In this document: one piece after another, positions 55,746-64,000 of the stretch
Layout: the number at the start of each line of letters is the position of its first letter
How positions within the stretch are numbered: the stretch's first letter is position 1
Assembly (NCBI RefSeq): GCF_018917235.1
Contig: NZ_JAHLOF010000001.1
Location: 372,001-436,000, forward strand
Direction: 5' to 3'
Length of the DNA stretch: 64,000 nucleotides
DNA from: Metaclostridioides mangenotii
GTDB lineage: Bacteria; Bacillota; Clostridia; Peptostreptococcales; Peptostreptococcaceae
The notes under the pieces: generated by a model
What the model was told of the DNA's origin: nothing
Seen by the model: only the letters and a program-made list of their open reading frames with translations
The model's database searches: none
Translations under genes and position numbers: made by a program

Positions 55746-58385
55746 TTATTTAATTTGACCTTTAACAACATCACTTGCGCTAATTAAGGCCTCGTCTACC
55801 TTTGTTACATCATTAGCACCAGCTTGTGCCATATTTGGTCTACCTCCACCTTTACCGCCAGCTATTTTTGAAACTTCCTTAACTATATTACCTGAATGTA
55901 TTCCTTTATCTATAACGTCTTTAGTAGCTGTTACGACGAAGTTTACTTTATCATCAGCAATATTCGCTAGAACAACAACTCCAGATCTTAATTTATCTCT
56001 TAAATTATCAGCTGTCTCTCTAAGTGTTTCCATATCAATATTCTCAAATTTATGAGTTATTAGATTAACACCATCAATTTCAACCTTTGATTCTAGTATA
56101 GAATCTGCTGATTGTAAACTAATCTTAGATTTGACTTCGTGAAGCTCTTTAGCTAAGTTCTTATTCTCTTCTAATATAGCTCCTACTCTTTGAGATAGAT
56201 TCTCTTCTTTTGTCTTTAAAAGATTACAGATATTTTGGATATCATTGTCTTTTTCTAACATATAATTGTAAACCGATCTACCAGTTATAGCTTCAATTCT
56301 TCTAACGCCTGCAGCTACACCACCTTCAGATAATATCTTAAATAGCCCTATTTGTGAAGTATTTTTTAAGTGAGTTCCACCGCATAACTCTGATGAATAA
56401 TCACCTATAGAAACTACCCTAACTTCATTATCGTACTTTTCGCCAAATAATGCCATAGCTCCTTTTTCTTTTGCTGATTTAATATCCATAATATCACATT
56501 TTACATCTAATGACGATAAAATTGCATCATTTACTTCTTGTTCTATTTTTAACAGTTCTTCTTTTGATATAGGTTCAAAATGAGTAATATCAAATCTTAA
56601 TCTATCGGGCGTAACAAGTGAACCGGCTTGGTTAACATGATCTCCAAGAGTATCTTTTAATGCTTTGTGAAGTAAGTGTGTAGCACTGTGGTTTCTTGCA
56701 GAAGCCATTCTTGTTCCCTTATCTACATAAGTATTGACCTTATCACCTTTTTTGATTTCTCCCTCTAAAACTTTTCCTATATGCTTTATACTGTTGTTTG
56801 CACCTTTTTTAGTGTCTTTAACCTCTATAACTAATCCATTAGCTTTAATATAGCCTTTATCACCGACTTGTCCACCACCTTCTGGATAGAATGTAGTCTT
56901 ATCAAGTACAACGATTACATTGTCTCCTTCCGATGCAAAATCAACTAGCTCCCCTTCCTTGACAAGAACTTCTATATTTGCATCCGTACTTAGAGTATTA
57001 TATCCATTAAATTCACTATCTATAGTCTCATCTAATTTTGAAATAGGATCTTCTTTCCATCCTTCACCTTCCATATTTCCTCTAGCTGATCTTGCTCTCT
57101 CTTTTTGTTCTTCCATTTCTCTGTTAAACTCATCTTCATCTAAAGTTAAGTTTTCTTCAGCAAGTATTTCTTTTGTCAAGTCTACTGGGAATCCGTAAGT
57201 ATCATATAGTTTAAAAGCATTTTCTCCGCTTAATACATTGTTTCCATATTTCTTAAGCTCTTCAACATAAGAAGAAAGTATTTCTGTACCTTGATCTATA
57301 GTTTCACTGAATTTCTCTTCTTCTATTCTTATAACTTTTTTAATGTAATTTTCTTTTTCAGCCAAATTTGTATAAGCTTTGCCACTAACTTTTATAACTG
57401 AATCTACTAACTTACATAAAAATGAATCTGTTACACCTAAAAGTTTACCATGACGAGCAGCTCTTCTAAGTAGTCTCCTAAGAACATATCCTCTTCCTTC
57501 ATTAGATGGTAAAACTCCATCACTTATCATAAAGCTTACAGCTCTAATATGATCTGTTATTATTCTTATTGAGATATCTGACTTTGGATTTTCTCCATAT
57601 TTAGCGCCAGTAAGGTTTTCTACATTTTCAAGAATATGTCTTATAGTATCTACGTCAAATATTGTATCAACTTCTTGCATGATACAAGCCATACGCTCAA
57701 GTCCCATACCGGTATCTATGTTTTTGTTTTCAAGTAAGTTATAGTTACCTTCTTCGTCTTTATCAAATTGTGTAAAAACGTGATTCCAAAATTCTAAATA
57801 TCTATCACAATCGCATCCTGGCTTACAATCAGGGTTATCGCATCCATATGCTTCACCTCTATCAAAGTAAATCTCAGAACAAGGTCCACATGGCCCTACT
57901 CCTATCTCCCAGAAGTTGTCATCTTTACCTAATCTAACTATTCTCTCTTTTGGGAAGTTCATTTCCTTTTCCCATATTTCAAAAGCTTCATCATCTTCCT
58001 CATAAACTGTAACCCAGATTTTTTCTTGAGGTATATTTAAATGTTCAGTTACAAATTCCCATCCCCATTTAATAGACTCTCTTTTAAAGTAATCTCCAAA
58101 TGAAAAATTACCCATCATTTCAAAGAATGTACCATGTCTAGCAGTTATACCTACATTTTCTATATCACCAGTTCTTATACATTTTTGACATGTACTCATT
58201 CTCTTACTTGGAGGTACTTCAACTCCAGAGAAGTAATTTTTTAACGGTGCCATACCCGCATTTATAAGCAACAAACTCTTATCATTATTTGGTACTAATG
58301 GATAACTCTCTACTACATAATGATCCTTCGATTCGAAGAACTTTAAAAATCTACTTCTTATTTCGTTCAAACCTAATTTTTCCAT
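55746..58385 (-). CDS. alaS: Alanyl-tRNA synthetase
   Basis: Class II synthetase of 879 residues. Visible parts are the catalytic domain with RHGTFFEMMGNFSFGDYFK, the tRNA-recognition region, the editing domain with RNHSATHLLHKAL and CGGTHL, and a C-terminal domain with GGKGGGRPNMAQAG. I place the start at ATG 58385, seven bases after AGGAGG. Expression is controlled by a T-box leader upstream. Confidence 0.98.
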   Translation of the reverse strand: MEKLGLNEIRSRFLKFFESKDHYVVESYPLVPNNDKSLLLINAGMAPLKNYFSGVEVPPSKRMSTCQKCIRTGDIENVGITARHGTFFEMMGNFSFGDYFKRESIKWGWEFVTEHLNIPQEKIWVTVYEEDDEAFEIWEKEMNFPKERIVRLGKDDNFWEIGVGPCGPCSEIYFDRGEAYGCDNPDCKPGCDCDRYLEFWNHVFTQFDKDEEGNYNLLENKNIDTGMGLERMACIMQEVDTIFDVDTIRHILENVENLTGAKYGENPKSDISIRIITDHIRAVSFMISDGVLPSNEGRGYVLRRLLRRAARHGKLLGVTDSFLCKLVDSVIKVSGKAYTNLAEKENYIKKVIRIEEEKFSETIDQGTEILSSYVEELKKYGNNVLSGENAFKLYDTYGFPVDLTKEILAEENLTLDEDEFNREMEEQKERARSARGNMEGEGWKEDPISKLDETIDSEFNGYNTLSTDANIEVLVKEGELVDFASEGDNVIVVLDKTTFYPEGGGQVGDKGYIKANGLVIEVKDTKKGANNSIKHIGKVLEGEIKKGDKVNTYVDKGTRMASARNHSATHLLHKALKDTLGDHVNQAGSLVTPDRLRFDITHFEPISKEELLKIEQEVNDAILSSLDVKCDIMDIKSAKEKGAMALFGEKYDNEVRVVSIGDYSSELCGGTHLKNTSQIGLFKILSEGGVAAGVRRIEAITGRSVYNYMLEKDNDIQNICNLLKTKEENLSQRVGAILEENKNLAKELHEVKSKISLQSADSILESKVEIDGVNLITHKFENIDMETLRETADNLRDKLRSGVVVLANIADDKVNFVVTATKDVIDKGIHSGNIVKEVSKIAGGKGGGRPNMAQAGANDVTKVDEALISASDVVKGQIK

Positions 58386-58479
58386 AATCTTTCCTCCTAA
58401 ATATTTTTTATTTTTATTTATACTACTTATCAATAAAAGAATTTCAACTTTCAAATTGATTTAAATAATTTAAAAAGTA

Positions 58480-58735
58480 TATTATAAATAAAATATCGCC
58501 CCTATAATTAAATAATTATAGGGGCGACTATATCGCGGTACCACCCTAATTACTGCAATATACGCAGTATCTTCGGAAAACCTCAGCTATATCGTGACTA
58601 CCGACAAATTCTACTGTTAGTTCAAATTTGTAGCTCGGAGGCTGCTTCAATTGATACATTCTAAGGGGTTCCAGCTAATCCCTCTCTCTGTCAGAACTTA
58701 AATAATCTACTACTCCTCGTCAAAGCCAGTTTTAA
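58480..58735 (-). ncRNA. T-box leader of alaS
   Basis: The transcript contains the conserved T-box stretch AGGGTGGTACCGCG (58534-58547) and a terminator stem with perfect 14-bp arms (CGCCCCTATAATTA, 58497-58510 with 58513-58526) followed by T residues. Upstream are the stem I elements GACGAGGAGTAGTA and CAGAGAGAGG. The probable specifier region reads GAAGCAGCC before TCCGAG, so the codon is likely GCA (or the adjacent GCC), both alanine. Uncharged tRNA-Ala would favour the antiterminator and alaS expression. Confidence 0.93.
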
Positions 58736-58829
58736 ATTTTAATTAGTATACTATTACACTAATATACTAAATTTTATGAAATTAATCAATACTAAAACTA
58801 AGTAAAACTTTATTTTTTTACTCTAAGCG

Positions 58830-59909
58830 TTATTCGTTGGTTATTATTCCTCCACCGACAACTATATCTCCATTATACATAACTATTGATTGTCCATTAG
58901 TTATCGCTCTCTGAGGTTCGTCAAAGACAACTCTTATTTTACCGCCTTCATGATTATAGACCGTCGCAGGAGATGGCTTCGCACTGTATCTTATCTTAGC
59001 CTCAACTCTCATAGGTTCTTCTATTTTGTCAACAGATATAAGGTTTACATCTTTTGCTAATAGTTCAGTTTTAAATAAATCTCCATTATCCCCCAAAATT
59101 ACTGTATTATTTTTAGGGTTTATATCTACTACAAACATCGGTTTACCAAAAGCAATTCCCAGCCCTTTTCTCTGCCCTATAGTGTAATGTATAATCCCTT
59201 GATGTTTTCCTAGTATATTTCCTTTAGTATCTACAAAATATCCATCTTCGATACACTTATCTGTATGTTTTTTTACATAATTCACGTAGTCATTGTCTTT
59301 TACAAAACAGATTTCTTGACTGTCTGGCTTATTATAAACTAGAAGCCCCATCTCTTTTGCTATCTCTCTAACTCTATCCTTCTCATAGTCGCCAATAGGC
59401 AGTAATGTGTGCTCTAATTGCTCAGAAGTCAAATTGTATAGAGCGTATGTTTGATCTTTTTTATCGGTTACAGATTTTTTAAGTAAAAATTTTCCAGTTT
59501 TATCATCTTTCTCAATTTTTGCATAATGTCCTGTAGCTACATAATCACAGCCTATTTGTATAGCTTTTTTATAAAATTCATCAAACTTTATATATTTATT
59601 ACAAGCTATACACGGATTTGGAGTTTTTCCTTCTAAATACTCGTCAACAAAATAATCAATAACTTTATCTTTAAATACATCTTTAAAATTTAATACGTAA
59701 AACGGTATACCTATTTTATTAGCAACACGTCTAGCATCTTCAACTGCTGAAAGGGAACAACATCCTCCTTCAAGCTCTATCTCTTCGTCATCATCCTGCC
59801 ATAATTTCATAGTTACACCAACAACATCATATCCTTGTTCTTTAAGTAGATATGCGGCAACAGAGCTATCTACTCCACCACTCATACCTATCATTACTTT
59901 TTTCTTCAT
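58830..59909 (-). CDS. mnmA: tRNA-specific 2-thiouridylase
   Basis: Inserts sulfur at U34 of tRNA-Lys, Glu and Gln. The PP-loop is GMSGGVDSS, the catalytic cysteines lie in NPCIACN and SQEICFV, and the C-terminal tRNA-contacting barrel is present. I place the start at ATG 59909, after GAGAGGTG, giving 359 residues; an upstream extension to 59996 is hydrophobic and unlike the family. It is the last gene of the isc operon. Sulfur comes from IscS, and the product is the substrate of MnmH. Confidence 0.96.
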   Translation of the reverse strand: MKKKVMIGMSGGVDSSVAAYLLKEQGYDVVGVTMKLWQDDDEEIELEGGCCSLSAVEDARRVANKIGIPFYVLNFKDVFKDKVIDYFVDEYLEGKTPNPCIACNKYIKFDEFYKKAIQIGCDYVATGHYAKIEKDDKTGKFLLKKSVTDKKDQTYALYNLTSEQLEHTLLPIGDYEKDRVREIAKEMGLLVYNKPDSQEICFVKDNDYVNYVKKHTDKCIEDGYFVDTKGNILGKHQGIIHYTIGQRKGLGIAFGKPMFVVDINPKNNTVILGDNGDLFKTELLAKDVNLISVDKIEEPMRVEAKIRYSAKPSPATVYNHEGGKIRVVFDEPQRAITNGQSIVMYNGDIVVGGGIITNE

Positions 59910-59957
59910 AAGTTCACCTCTCAATAGCAGTATAACAAAAACTTCTTTACAGATCAA

Positions 59958-60041
59958 AACCGTAAAGGCTGAAATTATTTTAACTGAAATTAACAAGAGC
60001 TCTTGTATTAATTAAAATAAGATGTTTCAGCCTTTACGGTT
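59958..60041 (-). terminator. Long hairpin between iscU and mnmA
   Basis: Perfect 17-bp arms AACCGTAAAGGCTGAAA and its complement (59958-59974 with 60025-60041), with an inner ATTTTAA/TTAAAAT pairing and an AAGAGCTCTT palindrome. It lies just past the iscU stop. The T run is weak, so it may be a partial terminator or an RNA-processing site that lowers mnmA relative to iscU. Confidence 0.55.
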
Positions 60042-60056
60042 ATATTAATAATATTT

Positions 60057-60500
60057 TTAGTCTTCTTCTGGTACTTCATGATCATGAGCATCGTCAATCA
60101 CATATCCATCAAGTTCTGGTATATCTATATTATTTTTCTTAGCATAATCGATTAATGCCGCTTTTACCGCTTGCTCTGCTAGCACTGAACAGTGCATTTT
60201 TACTGGTGGTAAGCCATCTAAAGCTTCTGCAACTGCCTTATTTGTAAGCTCAAGAGCTTCTTTTATTTTTTTACCTTTTATCATCTCTGTTGCCATTGAT
60301 GAACTTGCTATAGCAGACCCACACCCAAATGTTTTAAACTTAACATCTTTTATTGTGTCTCCATCTATATCAAGAAATACCTTCATTATATCACCACATG
60401 TAGGGTTACCAACTTGACCTACACCACTTGCATCATCTATTTCACCCATATTTCTTGGATTTAAGAAATGGTCCATAACTTTATCACTGTATTGTTGCAT
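60057..60500 (-). CDS. iscU: Iron-sulfur scaffold protein IscU/NifU-like
   Basis: Scaffold for Fe-S cluster assembly. The cluster cysteines are Cys35 (GNPTCGD, with Asp37), Cys60 (FGCGSAIASSS) and Cys104 (MHCSVLAE). At 147 residues it has an acidic C-terminal tail. It is preceded by iscS. Confidence 0.95.
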   Translation of the reverse strand: MQQYSDKVMDHFLNPRNMGEIDDASGVGQVGNPTCGDIMKVFLDIDGDTIKDVKFKTFGCGSAIASSSMATEMIKGKKIKEALELTNKAVAEALDGLPPVKMHCSVLAEQAVKAALIDYAKKNNIDIPELDGYVIDDAHDHEVPEED

Positions 60501-60549
60501 AGCTATTCCTCCTCGTATGTTAGCCTATATAATTAATTTGTCCTATTTG

Positions 60550-61743
60550 CTATTTAACTCTTCCTGCTTTTTTAGCATCATCGTAAAGTGGAGACATGCT
60601 TCTTAGTCTCTCTATAACATTTGGAAGATTTTCTATGATGTAATCTATATCATCATCAGTTGTAAAATCACCTACTGTAAGTCTTAGTGATCCATGAGCT
60701 ATTTCATGTGGAAGACCTATTGCCAAAAGTACATGCGATGGATCTAAAGACCCTGAAGTACAAGCAGATCCACTTGAAGCAGCTATTCCTAACATATCTA
60801 ATAGTAGAAGTATTCCCTCTCCCTCTATAAATTCAAACGCAAAGTTAACATTTCCAGGTAATCTTTCTTCTAAGCTTCCGTTAACTCTCGTAAAAGGTAT
60901 CTTTTCTAAAATTCCATCTATAAGTTTCTTTCTAAGTCTTGTTAGAGTCTCAACATGGTTAGGTAGATTTTGCATAGCTAGTTCAGCTGCTTTACCATAT
61001 CCAACTATTGCTGGTATATTTTCAGTACCTGCCCTCTTGCCTTTTTCTTGAGCTCCACCATGAACTAAATTGTGAAGTTTTACACCTCTTTTTATATATA
61101 AAGACCCTACACCTTTTGGTCCATAAATCTTGTGAGATGACATACTCATTAGGTCAATATCAAGATCTTGAACATCTACTGGAATATTACCAGCTGCTTG
61201 AACCGCATCAGTGTGGAATAATATGCCGTGTTTTTTAGCTATTGCACAAGCCTCTTTGATTGGCTCTATTGTCCCAATTTCATTGTTGGCAAACATTATA
61301 CTGATAAGTACAGTCGTATCTTTTATAGCATCTTCTAGTTCTTTTAAATCTATTTTTCCTTCGCTATCTACATCAAGATAAGTTATTTCAAATCCATGAT
61401 GTTTAGCTAGATATTCACATGTATGAAGTATAGCATGATGTTCTATTTTTGTAGTGATTATATGATTACCTTTATCTATATTAGCATAAGCTACACCTTC
61501 TAAAGCCCAGTTATCACTTTCACTACCACCAGCTGTGAAATAAATTTCACCTGGTTTTGCATTAATTAGATCAGCAACTTGCTCTCTAGCCTTATCCAAA
61601 ACTTCCTTTGCCTCTCTACCAAATGTGTGGAAACTAGATGCGTTACCAAAGTACTCTGTAAAATAAGGAAGCATCGCGTCCACAACCTCTTGTTTGACAG
61701 GAGTAGTAGCTGAGTAATCCATATATAATCTTCTTTTTTCCAT
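60550..61743 (-). CDS. iscS: Cysteine desulfurase
   Basis: PLP enzyme that releases sulfur from cysteine for IscU and MnmA. It starts MEKRRLYMDYSATTPV, has the PLP lysine in SMSSHKIYGPKG and the catalytic Cys loop SGSACTSGS. ATG 61743 lies nine bases after GGAG; a TTG at 61758 overlaps that site. About 397 residues. Confidence 0.96.
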   Translation of the reverse strand: MEKRRLYMDYSATTPVKQEVVDAMLPYFTEYFGNASSFHTFGREAKEVLDKAREQVADLINAKPGEIYFTAGGSESDNWALEGVAYANIDKGNHIITTKIEHHAILHTCEYLAKHHGFEITYLDVDSEGKIDLKELEDAIKDTTVLISIMFANNEIGTIEPIKEACAIAKKHGILFHTDAVQAAGNIPVDVQDLDIDLMSMSSHKIYGPKGVGSLYIKRGVKLHNLVHGGAQEKGKRAGTENIPAIVGYGKAAELAMQNLPNHVETLTRLRKKLIDGILEKIPFTRVNGSLEERLPGNVNFAFEFIEGEGILLLLDMLGIAASSGSACTSGSLDPSHVLLAIGLPHEIAHGSLRLTVGDFTTDDDIDYIIENLPNVIERLRSMSPLYDDAKKAGRVK

Positions 61744-61785
61744 CAAATTCATCTCCAAATCTATTAAAATTTTATTAATTGTATT

Positions 61786-62214
61786 CTATATATGATCTTG
61801 TTCATTTTTTACGTTGTCGTCAATCATATCTTGAAGTGTTATAGAGTATGTAACGTCTTCTATCCCCTTCTTAATCCTTTCCCAGACCCCTTTAGTTACA
61901 CAAGTATCTGAGTTTGCACATATATCCTCATCTAAAATACAATCCGATAGCGATACTGGACCTTCTAAGACATTCAGTACATCACCTACTGTTATTTCTT
62001 TTGCGTCTTTAGATAATAAATATCCTCCCTGTGCCCCTCTAACACTACTTACTAAATCAGCCTTTTTTAGTGCAGAAAATATTTGCTCTAGATACTGCAT
62101 AGATATATTCTGCCTGTTAGCTATTAGCTTTAGAGGTACAGGTCCTTTGTCTTGCTTAAGTGCCAACACAAACATAGCCTTTAGACCATATCTACCCTTT
62201 GTCGATAGCTTCAT
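61786..62214 (-). CDS. iscR: Rrf2-family Fe-S regulator IscR
   Basis: Winged-helix repressor of 142 residues with KGRYGLKAMFVLA at the start and VSSVRGAQGGYLL in the wing. Three cysteines (92, 99 and 105) could hold a 2Fe-2S cluster, so it is more like IscR than the cluster-free CymR. It heads iscR-iscS-iscU-mnmA and probably represses the operon through the palindrome at 62243-62267. Confidence 0.93.
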   Translation of the reverse strand: MKLSTKGRYGLKAMFVLALKQDKGPVPLKLIANRQNISMQYLEQIFSALKKADLVSSVRGAQGGYLLSKDAKEITVGDVLNVLEGPVSLSDCILDEDICANSDTCVTKGVWERIKKGIEDVTYSITLQDMIDDNVKNEQDHI

Positions 62215-62242
62215 ATTTCATCACCTCTGTATTATGAAAACT

Positions 62243-62308
62243 AATTCATACTAAAATGGTATGATTTGAATTCATCTTTATTCTATTATATCCTAGTAAC
62301 TTTGTCAA
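62243..62308 (-). promoter_or_regulatory. Promoter and operator of the isc operon
   Basis: TTGACA (62303-62308), 17 bp, TAGAAT (62280-62285) on the minus strand. Just downstream, AATTCATAC (62243-62251) and GTATGATTT (62259-62267) form a 9-bp inverted repeat with one mismatch, where a bound Rrf2 protein would block the polymerase. Confidence 0.7.
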
Positions 62309-62319
62309 CATTAAAAGTC

Positions 62320-63573
62320 TCAATTTTTATTCAAAAAATCTAAATAGTTTTTTATTGATTTCTCAGTTTTATTTTCCTGTGGTATATAGTAAATACTATC
62401 TTTAATATTATCTGGTAAATACTGCTGCTTCACATACTGATTTTTGTAGTCATGTGGGTATTTATACGTCTCTCCTTCATTTTTCAAATACTTACCTGAT
62501 CCTTTCAGGTATGGTGGAATATCACCAACATAGTCATTGTCTAATTCTTGTAGGGCTTTATTAATTGACATATAACCCGAGTTTGATTTCGGTGATGTAG
62601 CAAGAAGTACAGTAGCCTGCGCCAGAGGTATTCTTGCCTCTGGAAATCCAAGTTGCATTGCAGAATCAACACATGCCTTAACAACTACTATAGCGTTTGG
62701 ATAAGCTAGTCCTATATCCTCACAGGCAATAACTAAAAGTCTTCTGCAAATACTTACAAGATCTCCACCTTTGACTAGTCTAGCTAGATAGTGAACAGAT
62801 GCTTGTGGATCACTACCCCTAATTGATTTCTGAAATGCACTTAAAATATCGTAATGACTATCTCCATCTCTATCATAGTTTAAACTTTTGTTTAAACTAG
62901 ATTTTTTTACTGCCTCTAAGTCAACTTTTACAATATTATCATTATTTGGTTTTGTTGAATAAACGGTAACTTCTAAAGTATTTAATGCTATTCTCATATC
63001 TCCATCGCATATATCTGATATACTCTCCAAAGCTTCATCAGTGTATTCTATTTTCATATAACTCTCATCTTTTAGTATCTGAGTTGCCCTTTTTAGTCCT
63101 CTCTGTATTTCTTCCTTTTCTATAGGTTTAAATTCAAATACTGTTGATCTACTTATTAAAGCTTTATACACATAATGATATGGATTCTCCGTTGTGCTTG
63201 CAATAAGGGTTATTTGGCCATTTTCGATAAACTCTAATATAGATTGCTGTTGTTTTTTATTAAAACTTTGTATCTCGTCTATATAAAGTAAAATGCCATT
63301 TGTATTTTCTATCTCATCTAACTTAGATATTATCTTCTTAATATCTTCAAGTGAGGAGTTTGTAGCGTTAATCTTATAAAACCCCTTATTGCTTTTTTTT
63401 GCAATAATTTCAGACACTGTAGTTTTACCAACTCCAGGAGGTCCATAAAAAATCATATTAGGTAAAAATCCGGACTCTAAAATTTTAGTCAGTACTTTTC
63501 CTTCTCCAATTATATGTCTTTGACCTACTACTTCATCCAATGTATTCGGTCTAATTTTATCGGCTAAAGGCAT
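62320..63573 (-). CDS. rarA: Replication-associated AAA+ recombination protein RarA
   Basis: Clamp-loader-like ATPase acting at stalled replication forks. It has Walker A GPPGVGKT, Walker B YIDEIQSF, a sensor STTENPYH and the C-terminal tetramerisation domain with PLAQATVLLATSPKSN. The ATG at 63573 lies nine bases after GAGGAG; the ATG at 63582 is too close to that site. About 417 residues. It precedes the isc operon and follows codY. Confidence 0.95.
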   Translation of the reverse strand: MPLADKIRPNTLDEVVGQRHIIGEGKVLTKILESGFLPNMIFYGPPGVGKTTVSEIIAKKSNKGFYKINATNSSLEDIKKIISKLDEIENTNGILLYIDEIQSFNKKQQQSILEFIENGQITLIASTTENPYHYVYKALISRSTVFEFKPIEKEEIQRGLKRATQILKDESYMKIEYTDEALESISDICDGDMRIALNTLEVTVYSTKPNNDNIVKVDLEAVKKSSLNKSLNYDRDGDSHYDILSAFQKSIRGSDPQASVHYLARLVKGGDLVSICRRLLVIACEDIGLAYPNAIVVVKACVDSAMQLGFPEARIPLAQATVLLATSPKSNSGYMSINKALQELDNDYVGDIPPYLKGSGKYLKNEGETYKYPHDYKNQYVKQQYLPDNIKDSIYYIPQENKTEKSIKNYLDFLNKN

Positions 63574-63661
63574 AAATACCATCTCCTCTACTTAAAATTT
63601 ATTTATTGTAATTGTACTTATATAATACATTATATTATATATATTTGTTTCAATTATATTA

Positions 63662-63692
63662 AAAAAGGTATCTATTATATAGATACCTTTTT
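63662..63692 (-). terminator. Terminator after codY
   Basis: Perfect 13-bp arms (AAAAAGGTATCTA with its complement), a 5-base loop and terminal T residues on the minus strand. Confidence 0.8.
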
Positions 63693-63703
63693 AATGTTTA
63701 TAA

Positions 63704-64000
63704 TTATTGTTCATTTTTTAGCTTTTTAAGTTCTTCTATAAGCTTATCATTAAGAACCTTAATGTGAGTACCTTTCATACCTAGAGATCTTGATTCTATC
63801 ACTCCAGCACTCTCAAATTTTCTTAGCGCATTTACTATTACCGATCTAGTTATTCCAACTCTATCTGCAATTTTGCTTGCTACTAATAATCCTTCTCTTC
63901 CATCTAACTCTTCGAATATATGCTCAACGGCTTCTAATTCTGAGTATGACAACGTTCCTATAGCCATTTGAACTACTGCTTTCTTTCTCATTTCTTCTTC
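63704..64000 (-). CDS. codY: Global regulator CodY, 5' end outside the window
   Basis: The last 98 codons of a minus-strand gene that continues beyond 64000 in frame, reading EEE before [18 protein letters not shown]. This is the C-terminal winged helix of CodY: the recognition segment is [20 protein letters not shown], followed by [20 protein letters not shown]. CodY senses GTP and branched-chain amino acids through the N-terminal GAF domain, which is not visible here. Confidence 0.95.
   Translation of the reverse strand, partial: EEEMRKKAVVQMAIGTLSYSELEAVEHIFEELDGREGLLVASKIADRVGITRSVIVNALRKFESAGVIESRSLGMKGTHIKVLNDKLIEELKKLKNEQ

Noticed and set aside
58386-58454. Extended AlaS N-terminus
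   Set aside because: The extension lies in the leader just after the T-box terminator; AGGAGG marks 58385 as the start.
58744-58769. Terminator of mnmA
   Set aside because: The AT-rich dyad lacks a proper T run and overlaps a TATACT that may be the -10 of the T-box transcript, so it was not called.
59910-59996. Hydrophobic N-terminal extension of MnmA
   Set aside because: MnmA is cytoplasmic and normally begins right before the PP-loop; the extension overlaps a long hairpin, and a ribosome-binding site precedes 59909.

Overview
The window is AT-rich chromosomal DNA from a spore-forming member of the Clostridia, most likely the Peptostreptococcaceae near Clostridioides difficile. The reasons are the low GC content, the strong AGGAGG ribosome-binding sites with frequent TTG/GTG starts, PolC-type polymerase, CodY, IreB, an alpha/beta-type SASP, YlmC/YmxH, TepA and YtfJ/GerW. 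The gene order (codY, rarA, iscR-iscS-iscU-mnmA, alaS, ireB, ruvX, DUF1292, fur, RNase J, SASP, dacF, scpAB, glucosaminidase, polC, rimP-nusA-infB, rpsO, pnp, dapG, tepA, ftsK, pgsA, recA, rny) matches what I recall of C. difficile. Almost everything is on the minus strand; only four genes (sir2, mazG-like, a membrane protein and a ydjM-like gene) are on the plus strand.

Layout from left to right. 1-1014: truncated superfamily-I helicase. 1.1-12.9 kb: rny, recA (LexA box and promoter visible), pgsA, mnmH, ftsK, tepA, dapG, ylmC, pepR and a polysaccharide deacetylase. 13.3-16.0 kb: a tungstate/molybdate-type ABC operon that is decaying, with an internally deleted binding protein and a frameshifted DUF364 gene. 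16.2-21.4 kb: a two-component system and an FtsX-type ABC exporter, with three 11-bp-phased repeats in front of the exporter genes. 21.7-37.4 kb: pnp, degV, rpsO, ribF, truB, nrnA, rbfA, infB, ylxQ, ylxR, nusA, rimP and polC, the core transcription/translation operon. 37.7-46.6 kb: glucosaminidase, sirtuin, MazG-like, a GC-rich foreign gene, ytfIJ, scpAB, an M50 protease, dacF and a SASP. 46.9-50.9 kb: RNase J, ydjM-like, fur, DUF1292 and ruvX. 51.0-55.7 kb: a tandem pair of 727-residue membrane proteins of unknown function, next to ireB. 55.7-64.0 kb: alaS with a T-box leader, the IscR-controlled Fe-S/tRNA thiolation operon, rarA and the 3' end of codY.

How the genes work together. The rimP-to-truB block couples transcription elongation (NusA) with 30S maturation and initiation (RimP, RbfA, IF-2). 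Its leader holds a promoter followed by an intrinsic terminator, which suggests attenuation. IscR, IscS, IscU and MnmA link cysteine desulfuration to Fe-S assembly and tRNA 2-thiouridine. RecA, RarA, PolC and FtsK cover replication and repair; Rny, RNase J, PNPase and NrnA cover RNA decay.

The least explained features are the duplicated 727-aa envelope proteins, a 12-bp inverted repeat that can mask the tepA ribosome-binding site, the nus-operon leader terminator, and several phased or palindromic operator candidates. Positions and motifs were read by eye. Family assignments rest on motifs and recalled family knowledge; no database search was possible.
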